DNA from: Liriodendron chinense
Lineage: Eukaryota; Streptophyta; Magnoliopsida; Magnoliales; Magnoliaceae
Length of the DNA stretch: 64,000 nucleotides
Assembly (NCBI GenBank): GCA_003013855.2
Contig: PVNU02000127.1
Coordinates: 1,302,001 to 1,366,000, forward strand
Direction: 5' to 3'
The stretch's first letter is position 1. The number at the start of each line of letters is the position of its first letter. Below, piece after piece: positions 1 to 11,574 of this stretch. The notes beneath the pieces were generated by a model that was given only the letters and a program-made list of their open reading frames with translations, did no database searches and was not told where the DNA came from. The translations under genes were made by a program, and so were the position numbers.

Positions 1-1874
1 GACGCTGGGGAGTTTCAACAGGGGGTCTTGGTTTCAAAACTCATCAGGGGTGAAAATCCATACACCAACACGTGTGAGCTCATACCTCAAGCATTTTATG
101 TACTCACACATGTGGCCGGGCCTTTCGTGCAATCCACACGTGCTACGCATGAGAGTCACTTACCACACGTTCCAGGCATGTTGCTCATCACAGTGTATAC
201 ATGGAACCTGACTACTGGACGGTGCTATGTGAACCCAGGGAGGTCTTAACGGTAGGAGTTCAGTCTCCATCGTTTTCAAATACGGTGAGACTAATATTTG
301 TGCCTTTCCTTCATGCCAGGTCTGTCTTGACTTTGAATAGATCTGATGGCAAATAAATGCCCTGGTAGACAAGAGGAAGATTTCAACGGTGGAACATTAT
401 TTCCACTGTTTCCTGTGTGGTGTGGATCACCCGATATCCGGATCTGTCTCATTCTTGGGGCCTGGCCCTAGAATGATCCGACAAGATGGATGAACGGTAT
501 AGATAGTACACATATATCACGGTGGGACTACAATAAGTCCCATAGCCCGTTACTCAAAAATAGGACTGGACATCACCTCTTTAACAGTGACGTCTCTCTA
601 AGTATAGTACATAATATTATTATTATTTTGAGTGCTGGATGGTAGATAATCATTATTGTCGGCCTTACATCCAGGTCTGTGACTTTGAATAGGTTAGGTG
701 TGTCCATGCTAGCCCAGCTGGAAGACGCCTTGGCCTCTCAGCAGCTGATCTTAGGTTACAATGCTAAGGAGACACAGTAACTGCAACTGTGGGTGCATGA
801 TGTGACTAACAGTGCCTTGCATGACTAACAAAAAAAAAAAAGTTAGATGGCATATAGGCTAAGGTGGCCATACCAAGGTTCAAATGTTAGCCATCCGCGT
901 CCCTGCTGTTTTCTATGGTGTGGCTCACATGTGACCTAGATCTGCTTCAGTTTTGGTCCATGGTCTAAAATGATCTAACAAGTGAGACCCACTATGGTTC
1001 CCAATGTGATGTATGTGCTATATCTAAGTGGTCGATTCACTCGTAGGCCTTGAACCTAAAGATGAGACAGATACAAGTCTCAAATGAATCCGACTTTAAG
1101 AAATAGTATTGAATGAATATTCATCGTTGGAATCTTTCTACAGCCATCGTAATATTCATTTTCGATTTTAACCTACTGCTGAAAGGGCTCTTGGGGCTCG
1201 TCATGAGCTAGTCATCTCATGAATAGAATGGATCATCCACGTATGGACCCACCTCTTTGAAAATTAAAAAAAGAAAAGAAGAAGAAACTATCGTTGATTC
1301 TCAAGAGAGGACGTCCTCTCGCTCCATTTACTTCATATATAAAATATTATATTATATTATATAACATATATAAATATTATATTATTTTATATAACATATA
1401 ATATATGTTATCTATGATATATATAATATTATATTATATTATATAAATATCAATTGGAGCCAGCGAGGTCTTAAGGGTACTCGTTCAACCTTGTGGGGTC
1501 CACCTGAATTCTTGATTTGGCTTATCTTTGGGCTTCAGCCTTGATCTTGCAAAATTAATGGACAGTATGGATTAAACTCATACACCATGGTGGGTGCTAT
1601 ATGTGTTGCTTTTGGATCAAACTGACATTTATATTTTTCCCATACAGGAGCGTTTACGGAGAGGTTTTAACAGTGGGCATTGTCAATGCTGTTTCCTATG
1701 GTGTGGCTCATTTAAGATCTTCGTCTTCTTCATTTTTGTACACATGGCCTAAAATAATATGGAGAATTAGTCAAACAGCTTGGATAATTTGAGATGGGCC
1801 ACGTATGGTTTGGAATATGGCTGTCCAAGCCCGAGAGACTTTAAAGGATGTGGCAATAAATACCAGGCTTCGGT
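1..1874. repeat. Gene-free stretch with three degraded copies of the palindromic MITE family
   Basis: No coding region is supported. Fragments of the MITE arms used throughout this window are seen at about 240-530 (internal part plus right arm: TTTCAACGGTGG, CCACTGTTTCCTGTG, CACGGTGGGAC), 870-1020 and 1480-1800. 1325-1456 is an AT-only low-complexity tract that can fold on itself. Confidence 0.5.
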
Positions 1875-2402
1875 GGGACGCGGTTTGGCCGGTGTCCCGG
1901 ACACCAGCCCCAAAGCTAGTGTTAAAGCTCTCTGGGCCCCACCATGATGTATGTGTTTTATCCACTCCATCCATCCATTTTGCGAGCTCATTTGACGGTA
2001 AAAATGAAGCAGATTCAAAGCTCAGGTTGACCACAACACAAGAAACAGCAGGGAGGATGATGTCCACCGTTGAAACCTTCGTAGGGTCCACAATGATGTT
2101 TATTGGTTATTCAACCTGTTGGTAAGGTCACTCAGACTTGGATTAAGGGAAAAAAATAAATATTAGCTTGATCCAAAACTTTCTTGGCCCCCAAGAAGTT
2201 TTCAATGGTAAGTATTCAATACCTATGGTGTGGTCCACTTGATCTTTAGATTTGCCGCATTTTTTGTCTCATACATTAAAATGATATTGAAAAATGGATG
2301 GCTGGATGGATTGGATGAACACACATCATGGTGGGGCCCAAGGAGCTTCGACACCTGCTATGGGGCTGGTGTTGGGCTCACCAGTCAAATCGCGTCCTCA
2401 GT
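1875..2402. mobile_element. Palindromic MITE-like element, copy 1
   Basis: The outer ends near 1875 (GGACGCGGTTTGG) and 2402 (reverse complement GGACGCGATTTGAC) are inverted to each other. Inside them TGGGCCCCACCATGATGT at 1933 faces ACATCATGGTGGGGCCCA ending 2340. The inner arms carry CATCCATCCATTTTG and its complement, so most of the element is one large imperfect inverted repeat around a short centre. No protein is encoded. Confidence 0.72.
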
Positions 2403-3786
2403 GGTGTGCGTCCAACCTACTATTTCCTATCGTATGGCCCCCCTAAGATTTGGATATTGCTCAAATTTGGCATTTTGTTATATAAAATGATCTAACAAAG
2501 AGGATGGACAACATAATTAATTAAACACATGCTTCAAGGTGAGTTACGAGTGAAAACCCAATCAACTTTATTGACATAGACGCTGACCCTTGATTTGTTT
2601 TATTTGAAATGCATAGGTAGGGTCTCACATGAGTGATCAACTCCATCTATAAGGTTGGCCTGCTCATGGACCTTAGATATTTATCAAAGCCAAAGAAAAT
2701 AACAAAGAAAATGAAAAGGAAAAAGAGAAATAGAAAATTTCGGACGTCGTATTCATGAATTATATGCACTTTGAGGTGGACCACACACTGGCCACACTGG
2801 ACAGTGTGGGCAGGTGGGTCCCAAATAAGGCTCTCAATGGGTCGGATCTGGATCGGATCTAGTTGGATCCGGCTCCAAGTTCATATATCTGTAGACGGAT
2901 TTGGATTGGATTTTGATCCAACTCGGATCCAAAAGGTGATATCCACATCCGATCTATTTATAAATTGTTAGATCCATTTCCGATCCAAAATCCATATAAC
3001 CATCGGATTCGGGTCGGATCTAGGCCCAAATCCACCCCATTACAAATCTAAAAAATTATATAATATAAAATATATAATATAATATATTTAATTTAGTAGA
3101 AAAATGATGCAAATCCCACTATTTACTGTGGTATGGTCATGGTCGACCTAAGAGTGGCATGTCTCAATTTTGAGACATAGCCTAAAATAATCTGAAAAAT
3201 GGATGGCCAAGATTCGGATCAAACTTGGATATGTTCCTGTGAATCCAAATCCACTCCATTTAAGTAATCAAACCTATTTTAAGATCTAAATCTGGTCCAT
3301 TTAACTAATCAGACCTATTTTAATATCCAAATCCATATTATATGGGTTCGGAGCAAATTAGATCTCAGATCTGACCCGCTCCATTGAGAGCCCTAGTCCC
3401 AAATTCAAACAAAATGGAAAATAGACTAGATATTAAAAGATTAAGTCTATTTGATGGGGTTGACATCAAAACAGTGGGTAAACGACTTATAAACTCACCT
3501 TAACGGTCAAATTGAAGACGAAGTGCAAACAAAAAGTGCAAATCGCCACTAGTCCTCTCTAATCACCTCTTTTTCACTCACTCTACTCCCTCCCTTAACC
3601 TCTCTATCTCTTTTCTTTCCGGTGAAATGTTTGGGAGTAATGGATGGGAGCGGACGGTTTAAATAGAATTAGAAGGGGACAGAGTGATATGGTAATCGTT
3701 GAAATGCAACGCTACCGACAGTCGGAGAGGGGCGGCTAAGATATGAGTGATATATGGGTTGATAACGAAGGTTGCAAATGCGTTTG

Positions 3787-3819
<33 letters not shown>

Positions 3820-4887
3820 CTATTGAAAGTGATGTGATACTATTTTCGATATTTTTATACAAAGTGAGTCCCACGGTATGTGTACACACATTAACGATGT
3901 GTGTTATATGTTGATTATGATGGGGCGCACAACTTCAGTTCCAACAATCATAACGGAGCATACCGCGCGACGTTAAAATCGTAGCATACATGTGGCCATT
4001 AAGTATAGTTTTCAGGTCAATAAGATAGAAATACAAGGCGATTGATAGGAATTCAATGATCTGGTCAGTTCCGAGTAAACTGGCACCGGAGACAAAGCAT
4101 GCCGAAGGTTAATCAGGATACAGTGTCACAACCAAGCTTTGCTAGCTAGCAGCCACAAGTGGCAATCTGAGGGTTTTGTAGGACATCCAATTGGTTGCAT
4201 CGGGTGGGGTCCACATGGAGATGCCAATTACTCAGGTAGGTTCTCGAACTACAACACAGGCCACACATGTACAAAACCAGCAGACGACTTGTGTTAGAAA
4301 CTAGAACTTTTGTACACAGTGGAATTACATCATTCACGCGGGTCCCTCTTGATGCACGGCTTGGATGTCTTCTGGCACCTGGTTGACACGTGTAAGGATA
4401 GTAACCCTCCACCCTATTTTTGTTCTGTCCTGGTTTGGAATCTCTTGTGCAGTGGGAGGCCTAACAAATAACAATCTTCTTAATGCTTTTCTCTTCACTT
4501 TTTGCTTGGCTTTGAATGGTTATGCTTCCCTTTCACATCTCAGCGATCCATTCACATTGGCATAAAACCTCCTAATCTATCCATTTTCCCAAAGCATGAA
4601 AGCAATGGTTGTGATTGCAAGGTTACACAAACTCATCCACTGTACACTTCACATACATCTTTGTCAATCCAGACCGTTCAAATCATGGACTGAAATGTCT
4701 AATGTCAAACGGTAAAAAAGAGTCGTCCCATTCCAAAGTCTATCAAGAATTTATGAGGTGGGCCACCGGCTATGTGGCCATGTTATATTTTGTCGTGCAC
4801 GCTTAATGAAAGCTCTTTTGTTTAATTTATCTAATTTGTCGGTGGTTTGCTAACTTTTGGCAGCCGTGTCCCGGGAACGTGTTGGTG
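2403..4887. other. Intergenic stretch with a GGATC-rich degenerate repeat and an ATT microsatellite
   Basis: About 2838-3385 is a degenerate repeat built on GGATCGGAT/ATCCGATCC-type words on both strands, plant-genome filler of unknown origin. 3788-3819 is (TTA)n. The remainder shows no gene. Confidence 0.4.
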
Positions 4888-5395
4888 ATTAGCTACTGAA
4901 CTTTACAGTAGCCAGTCTCGCTACATAATGTATTTGTTGTATCCGCACCGTCCATCCATTTGGAGAGATCATTTTATGGTATGATCTAAAAAAAATGAGG
5001 TGGATCCAAAGTTAAAGTGGAGCCCACTTCAGAAAACAGTGGGGATTGAACGCCTACCATTAAAAAATTCTTTGGACAACAGTAGTTTTCGATGAAGCTG
5101 ATATTTGTGTTTTCCCTTATTACATATCTGTGTTAACTTATAAGCAGGCTGGATCTCAAATAAACATCGTGGTGGGCCCTAGGAAGGTTTCAACGGTGGG
5201 CGTCACTTCCCCACTGTTTTCTATGGTGGGTCCACTTGAACTTTGTATCTGACTCATTCTTTGGTTCATGCCTTAAAATGATCTCTCTAAATGGATAGAC
5301 AGTGTGGATACAACACATGCATCATGGTGGGCCCCACAGAACGTGATGTCATTTCAGTAGTGAGACTCGCTACCGTCAACCTCCGTAGTTAATCT
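4888..5395. mobile_element. Palindromic MITE-like element, copy 2
   Basis: The outer inverted ends are GATTAGCTACTGAAC... near 4889 and its diverged complement near 5395. The inner arms (CGTCCATCCATTTGGAGAG; CACTGTTTTCTATGGTGG) and the central block (GATATTTGTGTTTTCCC, AAATAAACATCGTGGTGGG) are those of the family. Confidence 0.68.
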
Positions 5396-5557
5396 GCGTC
5401 CGGCGAGAGTTGCCCTAACCATGGGACCCGCCTTGACGGAAGCGGATTAGCCTGTGTACACCAGCGACCTCATCGATCTAGGTACGTGTGGTGCGAAGCT
5501 GAGCGCGACAGGTCCTCGAGCTTCAAAGTGTACGAACGGTTGAAAGAAAATCAATGC

Positions 5558-5994
5558 TATGTCGGCCCTACAATGATGTATTTATTATATCTACATCATC
5601 CATCCATTTGGAGATATCATTTTAGAGTATAAGCCCAAAAATGACTCATGTCAAACGAAGGAGTGGACCACATCACAAGTAGCAGTAGGGACAATGATTC
5701 CCACTGTTGCAACATTTGCAGGGCTGACCAGAATATTTTTCTCCATCCAATCTGTTCATAAGCTCACGGCAAACTGAATGAAGAGAAAAAAATAAATATC
5801 AGACTGATCCAAAACTTCTGTAACCTCAAGAAGGTTTCAATGGTAAGCATTCAATCTTCCACTACTTTCTCTAGTGTGGTGGACTTGATCTTTGGTTTTG
5901 TATTATTTTTAGGCTGAACCATTAAAATGATCTCACCAAATGTATGAATATTTTCGTTATAACACTTCTCTCATGGTGGGGCTCACAGAACTTG
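5558..5994. mobile_element. Palindromic MITE-like element, copy 3
   Basis: The left arm GATGTATTTATTATATC..CCATCCATTTGGAG and the right arm ending CTCATGGTGGGGCTCACAG are both present. The central part is in the opposite orientation to copy 2 (GGGAAAA..AAATATCAG analogue at about 5785-5815). Confidence 0.62.
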
Positions 5995-6047
5995 GTTATG
6001 CGGTACACCAGCCAATCAACTTCCCACGATGCCCTGATTTATGGGCG

Positions 6048-6968
6048 CGGTTTGGGTGGATCCCCGGATCCACATAATCCTATCTACTGAAGCATGTAAC
6101 TTACATCAATATCGTCCATACATTTTAAAAGCTCATCTGAGGCATGATACCAAAAAATAAGCATATATGTTGGTAATGTGCAAGGACATGGATAAAAAAA
6201 TCACACAAATATCAGATTGATGCAAAAACTTTTTGGCTCACAAGAAGTTTCCAATGGTCTATTTATGGTCCACCTGATATTTGCATCTGCTTCATTTTTG
6301 GGATCAAACTCTAAAGTGAGTTTTCAAACTGAATGGCCGGCGTGTATATAATGCATATACATCACGGTAGGTCCCGCAGTCAGGGATCCCGCCGGGCGCG
6401 ACTTGGGTGAGACCCCGGAACCAGCTATGTGGGTGGGACCCTGACCATAGGAGCCCACCTGGATGCATGAATTATATATCCATTCCGTTCATCTGCTTTT
6501 CCGGCTTATTTGATGCCAAGGTAGAAAAATTAAATCATATGAAAATTTCGGGTGGACCACAATATTAGAAACACTGGTTAATGACCATTAAAAACCTCTT
6601 GTGGGCCACAAAATTTTTCTATGAACCTGATATTTTTTTTTCATTTCATCCTGGTCTGCGTGACCTTATCAACAGATTGGATGGTCAATAAACATTACGG
6701 TGGACGCCAGGAAGTTTTTAATGGTAGGTGGTCAGTGAGCACCGTTTCCTGTGATGTGGTCCACCTAAAATTGGCATCTGCTTCATTTTTGGAACAACAT
6801 CCTAAAGTAATCTGAAGAAACAGATGGACGGCATGGATATGCAATGAATACATCCAGGTGGGCTCCTATGGTCAGGGTCCCACCCACCTAGCTGGTTCCG
6901 GGGTCTCACCCAAGTCGCGCCCGATCCCGCCCACATTGTGAATCCAGGGATCCACCGAAGCCCTGCCC
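6048..6968. mobile_element. Palindromic MITE-like element, copy 4, interrupted by copy 5
   Basis: The left end GGGCGCGGTTTGGGTGGAT (6048) matches the complement of the right end ATCCACCGAAGCCCTGCCC (about 6968). The right part is split by the 529-bp insertion at 6394-6922. Without it this copy is about 390 bp, shorter than its relatives because of an internal deletion. Confidence 0.65.
6394..6922. mobile_element. Palindromic MITE with long TIRs and a perfect 9-bp target duplication, nested in copy 4
   Basis: It starts GGGCGCGACTTGGGTGAGAC and ends with the reverse complement. The terminal inverted repeats match over about 71 bp with one visible mismatch (CTATGTG against CTAGGTG). GATCCCGCC occurs immediately before (6385-6393) and after (6923-6931). 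A 9-bp TSD with long TIRs is the pattern of Mutator-like (MULE) non-autonomous elements. There is no ORF of note, so it depends on enzymes encoded elsewhere. Confidence 0.85.
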
Positions 6969-7213
6969 TAACGCAGATTAGGTGGTACCTGAGCCTACAG
7001 CTCCGGATCTGGACAGGCTCTACGTGGCACGAGTGTGACATATCTGTATAGGTGTGTGTTGGTGGAGAATCCGGATCCTCCGTTTGCTGCCAAACAGGGA
7101 AGCCTTTTTATTAGTCCACCCCATCACATAGGTATGTAACCATGTCACATACTTAGTTTAACCTGATCACACTTACATCATGCAGTGTGATATGATGCAA
7201 ACAAGTTTTTTCC

Positions 7214-7680
7214 TGAAGTTCCTGCGCTGGAACCAAGGTGGGGCCACAGTAATGTTTTTTTGATAAATCCACCCCGTCCATCCGTTTTGGGAGCTCATTT
7301 TAGCACATAAAAACAAAAATGAACCGGATCGAAACTCAAGTGGGCCTCACTAAAGGAAAAGGTGGGTAGGTAAATTACTACCGTTGAAACCTCCCTGGGG
7401 TCCACGGTGATGTTTATATGACATCCATACCGTTCATAACGTCACTACTACTTGGATGAACAGGAAACACAAATATTATCATGATTCGAAATTCCTGTGG
7501 CTCCACAAATATTTCAACTGTGGAAGTTCAATCTTCACGTTTTCGGCCCACTTGAATGTTGGATCCGGTTCATTTTTGTTCTTATGTCCTAAAATGAGCT
7601 CCCTAAACGGATGGACGGGGTGGATTTATCAAAAAAATCCCTGTGGGCCCCACCTTGGTTTCCAGTGCAGGAACTTCATG
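7214..7680. mobile_element. Palindromic MITE-like element, copy 6
   Basis: The ends CTGAAGTTCCTGCGCTGGAA (left) and TTCCAGTGCAGGAACTTCAT (right) are inverted. TTTTTTGATAAATCCACCCC and its complement sit just inside. The central block includes GGTCCACGGTGATGTTTATA. Confidence 0.7.
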
Positions 7681-7786
7681 CGCAAGGCTTTTCGCAGGAA
7701 ATCCGGCGCCACTGGCTTGGATGGTAACTAATCCGCCTCCCTTGATTTATGAATCCGTCCTGTCTCCATCTATAGAAAAAGGGAGC

Positions 7787-8305
7787 CAATTAGATGTTAC
7801 CCTGGTAACACAACAGTGGATGTTACCCCTAGCATGTGGGGCCTACGTTGATGTATTTGTTATATATCCACTCTGTTCATCTGTTTTTCCATCTCATTTT
7901 AGGACGCAATCCAAAATTATAAGAAGATCCAAATCTAGGCAGACCATACTAATAGAAAGAATGATAAATAATCATAAAAAAAAAACTTTTGTGGGTCACA
8001 AAAGTTTTGGATTAATCTGATGTTAATAATTACCTTAATCAAGATCTTATTGAGATTATCAATAGGTTGGATTGCAAATAAAAATTAAGAAAACGGTACG
8101 ATGGCCCATTGGATTTTTTAATGGTGGGGCACTCAATAAACACTGTTTCCTGTGGTGTGGTACACCTGAGATTTCGATACGTATTAATTTTGGCATCCCA
8201 CACTAAAATGGTATGGAGAACGGATGGACGGAATGGATATAAATAAAATCATCAACGTGATCCCCAAGGTAGGAGTAACACCCACTAAGCAGGGTAACAC
8301 CTAAT
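7787..8305. mobile_element. Palindromic MITE-like element, copy 7
   Basis: Left end ATTAGATGTTACCCTGG; right end CAGGGTAACACCTAAT. The inner arms (CACTCTGTTCATCTG; ACGGATGGACGGAATGG) and the centre (TTTTGTGGGTCACAAAAG) fit the family. Confidence 0.68.
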
Positions 8306-8375
8306 TCGCTCCTGTGGAAAAAGTTCACGCAGTCTATCAGCTTTTCCATTGGATTCTCCCGGATGCGGATTGTGT

Positions 8376-8872
8376 ACTGAGTAACTCGCGTGCAGAGTAA
8401 ACTCTGTGGGGGCCATAGTGATTTATGTATTTTATCCACTCCGTCTATCTATCCTAAGAGAAAATTTTAGGTATGGTTCCAAAAATGAAGCATACCAAAA
8501 ACTAAAGTGGACCACAACACAAGAGAAGTGTGAACTAAATGTCTACCATTGAAAATTTGTTGGAGGACACAGAAGTTTTGGATCAAGCTGATATTTGTTT
8601 TTTCCCTTCATCCATATCCATGTGATCTTATGAATAGGTTGGATGACAAATAAACATCACGGTAGGGCCTGGGAAGTTTTCAACGGTGTAAATCATTATT
8701 CCCATTGTTTCCCATGGCATGGTCCACTTGAGATTTGGATATGCTTAAATTTTGGGCTCAACTAATAAAATGAAGTGAAAAAACATATGGACGGAATAAA
8801 TAAAGCACATACATTTTAAGTGGGCCCACCAACTGAGTTTACTCAGTATGATAAGAGGGTGCGGAGTAACTA
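8376..8872. mobile_element. Palindromic MITE-like element, copy 8
   Basis: The ends ACTGAGTAACTCGCG and CAGAGTAAACTCTG (left) face GAGTTTACTCAG and GGAGTAACT (right). The arms and central block (GATCAAGCTGATATTTG, AAATAAACATCACGGTAGGG) are typical of the family. Confidence 0.65.
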
Positions 8873-8927
8873 CAATCCGATTCCGATTCTCCCATGCCAG
8901 CAAGGACTGGTGGACAGATTGGGACAG

Positions 8928-9229
8928 CACGTGTGAGGCGGCGGAAATTGGCCGAACTCGCTAGGGTGCGTTCTGTGAGTGTATTCCCGCAACACGTGGG
9001 AACACGGGACACGTGTTAACAAAACATCAGCTCATTAGGCCCACACGATGTCATATCGGCATTTTTCCAACAAGGCATCTGCGTCGTCTTCGTGATAAGC
9101 CTTAAACGTGCACGTTACCTCTTCCACGTGCGAGGTTACGACAAAGTGCCCTTCCGAACTACGGGAGAGCCCGATAGTAACTTGTTTTTGGCATTTGTCC
9201 TTCCCACGTGGCAAACTGGAAGGCACGTG
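8928..9229. promoter_or_regulatory. Cluster of six CACGTG (G-box) palindromes
   Basis: Exact CACGTG hexamers lie at 8928, 8993, 9010, 9125, 9205 and 9224, with more ACGT cores nearby (TGACGTC near 9304). CACGTG is the G-box/ABRE core bound by plant bZIP and bHLH factors. No gene start is visible downstream on either strand, so this may be an orphan promoter fragment or part of a repeat. Confidence 0.35.
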
Positions 9230-9599
9230 TAAAATCCGAACTCTTCAACGGGTGGATCGGCCTGGTAGGAAAAATCCCACGAAAAAATATACCGATCTGA
9301 TCATGACGTCTGCAATAATTATTCGCTGAATTTTAAGCGGTCGATCTTGTGCTGTGACACACTGACCCCACTAGTGGGCGGGTGCACTGTGTGACTAACC
9401 GAGTGGGTGCGTAGCATGATATAAATCAATAAGACAATGTGATTCATCAATGATTATCAGACTATCCTGATTTTGAGCTACAGCATCCATCCAGTGGGCT
9501 CTGGCTGATGAGCAGTTTGGATACTAAATATGTGCAGTGCCTTGTTCGAATGCATGTTGCACATACGTGTGTTTCTTTAGGTACAAGAATATATAACTC

Positions 9600-10023
9600 A
9601 CCTTGATAAATATGTCATATCAATGCTGTTCATCCGTTGCACAAGCTCATTTCAGATATGCCTAAGAAAATGAGCCAAATCCATAATTCAAATGGACCAC
9701 ACCACCTGAATCAATGGTCTTAACGGCTGCATCCATTGAAAATCAATATCTACGTAGGGCCACACTGCTGTTTATTTCTCATCCAACTTGTTCATGAGAA
9801 CATGCAGATATAGATAAAGGGAAAACATAAAAATCAGGTTGATTCAAAAATTTTATAGCCTTTAAGCAATTATCAACATTATGCATTCAATTCCCACTGT
9901 TTAATGTGGTGTGGTTCACTTGAGCTTTAGATCTACCTCATATTTTGGATCATGCCCTAAAATGAGCTAGCGGAACATATGGACTGCATAGATATGAGCT
10001 GCATATCACTGTGAGCTCCACAG
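9600..10023. mobile_element. Palindromic MITE-like element, copy 9 (diverged)
   Basis: The left arm GCTGTTCATCCGTTGCACAAGC and the right arm GCCCTAAAATGAGCTAGCGG, with the centre AACATAAAAATCAGGTTGAT, identify the family. The outer ends are eroded. Confidence 0.55.
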
Positions 10024-11441
10024 TTTTTGCACTCAAATTTTATTCTAGCCTCCACTTTGGGCCAAAACAATTTTCCCATCAATGTTAACCTCAATCCAAG
10101 AGACAGAAATAATGATGCCTCATCTACCATACTTTTTGCATTGTATTTTGGAAATCAAATAGGGGCCACTCAAAATATTCAAATTTATATGGCGGCTTCC
10201 TATGCGAATACATGTACAATGAACTTATTCTACAAGTTCTATGGTTAGGGGCCATCAGGATGTTTTTTTGGAATCTAATCTGCTCAGCAGGGTCAGCCCA
10301 CCATGAAATTTGGACACTACCAAAATCCGGCCAATGCAACCACGATATGCGCCACCATGTGAATTTGAAAGTTTTTGGATGATTCTCCATCGTTTTACAT
10401 GGAGGGCCCCACCTACTGGTTTCACTTGCATGGTTTTTGAGGCGTCCCAGCATCATGGTGGGGCCACCTAGTTCAAGAGCTGCATGGCATGTACACACGC
10501 GGCAGACCCGCTTGTGTGTGTCCCTCATTCGCTTGTAGTCGCCCCGCTTCACTAATTGGCAGACTCGGGTTTGGTTATCATATACTGTTCCTGGATGAGC
10601 CGCGCTAGTGTACCCGCTTATCGATAACCATGTGCTTGTCACTTTCATGGACCGGGTGGATAAAACACACTAGACACCAGGGATATCGATCTTGGGGTCA
10701 CCACGCAATCCGCTTCCAACTTTCATGACATCCACCCTACCATCAAGTGAGGCCCATGCCAAGTCAATTTAGGTCGGCGCAGAGGTCCTCTGGGTCAACC
10801 GTCATGCATGTGTTACCCACCTATTTTAGGGCATGAGCCAAAAGAGGCAAATCCAAGGCTCAAGTGGACTGACACGTGGAGATTGACTGAGCCAAAAGAG
10901 CCATACTTTCCAACAAAGGGCATGATGATGAGTTGATGTGCATTCGTGCTACCTGACACGAGAGTTTGAGGATGTCATATATAAAGGCTTGGGTAACCCT
11001 ACCAAGCACTTGCATTGACGAACCACAAAGTTAAGTCTCTATACCAAGAGGCTCATCATATTTGGATCATGATCAACTTAAGGATGCATTTAAGGGTGTT
11101 TTTGTTTTTAAGGATACATATAAGGATAATCAGTGTTTTATGTGGGGGGTTATCTGAGTAGATTGAGTCTTAAGAAAATAATAATGTATAGACCATTTCT
11201 AAATATAGTTATTTTGAGACCCTTGATCAAATAGTTCATCTTTTGGAAGATACATAGAGTATCCACTTGTCCAATTGAACATGAATATGATGAAAACTCT
11301 GATTAAAAGGTTTAAACTTAACCAAAAAAAAATCAAAAATCAAAAAAATAAAATAAAATAGGGCATGGAAAAATTGTACCTGAGAAAAAGCCCAGGTTAG
11401 AGAATTCCTACAAAAACAAAACAAAGAGTATTAGTAATCTG

Positions 11442-11486
<45 letters not shown>

Positions 11487-11574
11487 TACAAAGCAATAAA
11501 AATATACCTATTCTAACTAGAAATTTTAAAAACCTGAAAGTGTTCAAACCAGCACCTACTCTAGCAACAGCGCC
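10024..11574. other. Intergenic stretch without a supported gene
   Basis: The open frames here are short and show no recognisable domain. Partial MITE arms appear near 10250-10480 and 10800-10880. 11445-11484 is (AT)20. Confidence 0.4.

Noticed and set aside
10124..10648. 174-codon open frame on the - strand
   Set aside because: It crosses MITE arms and anonymous sequence, with Trp/His/Pro-rich composition typical of non-coding frames in GGTCCCAC repeats.
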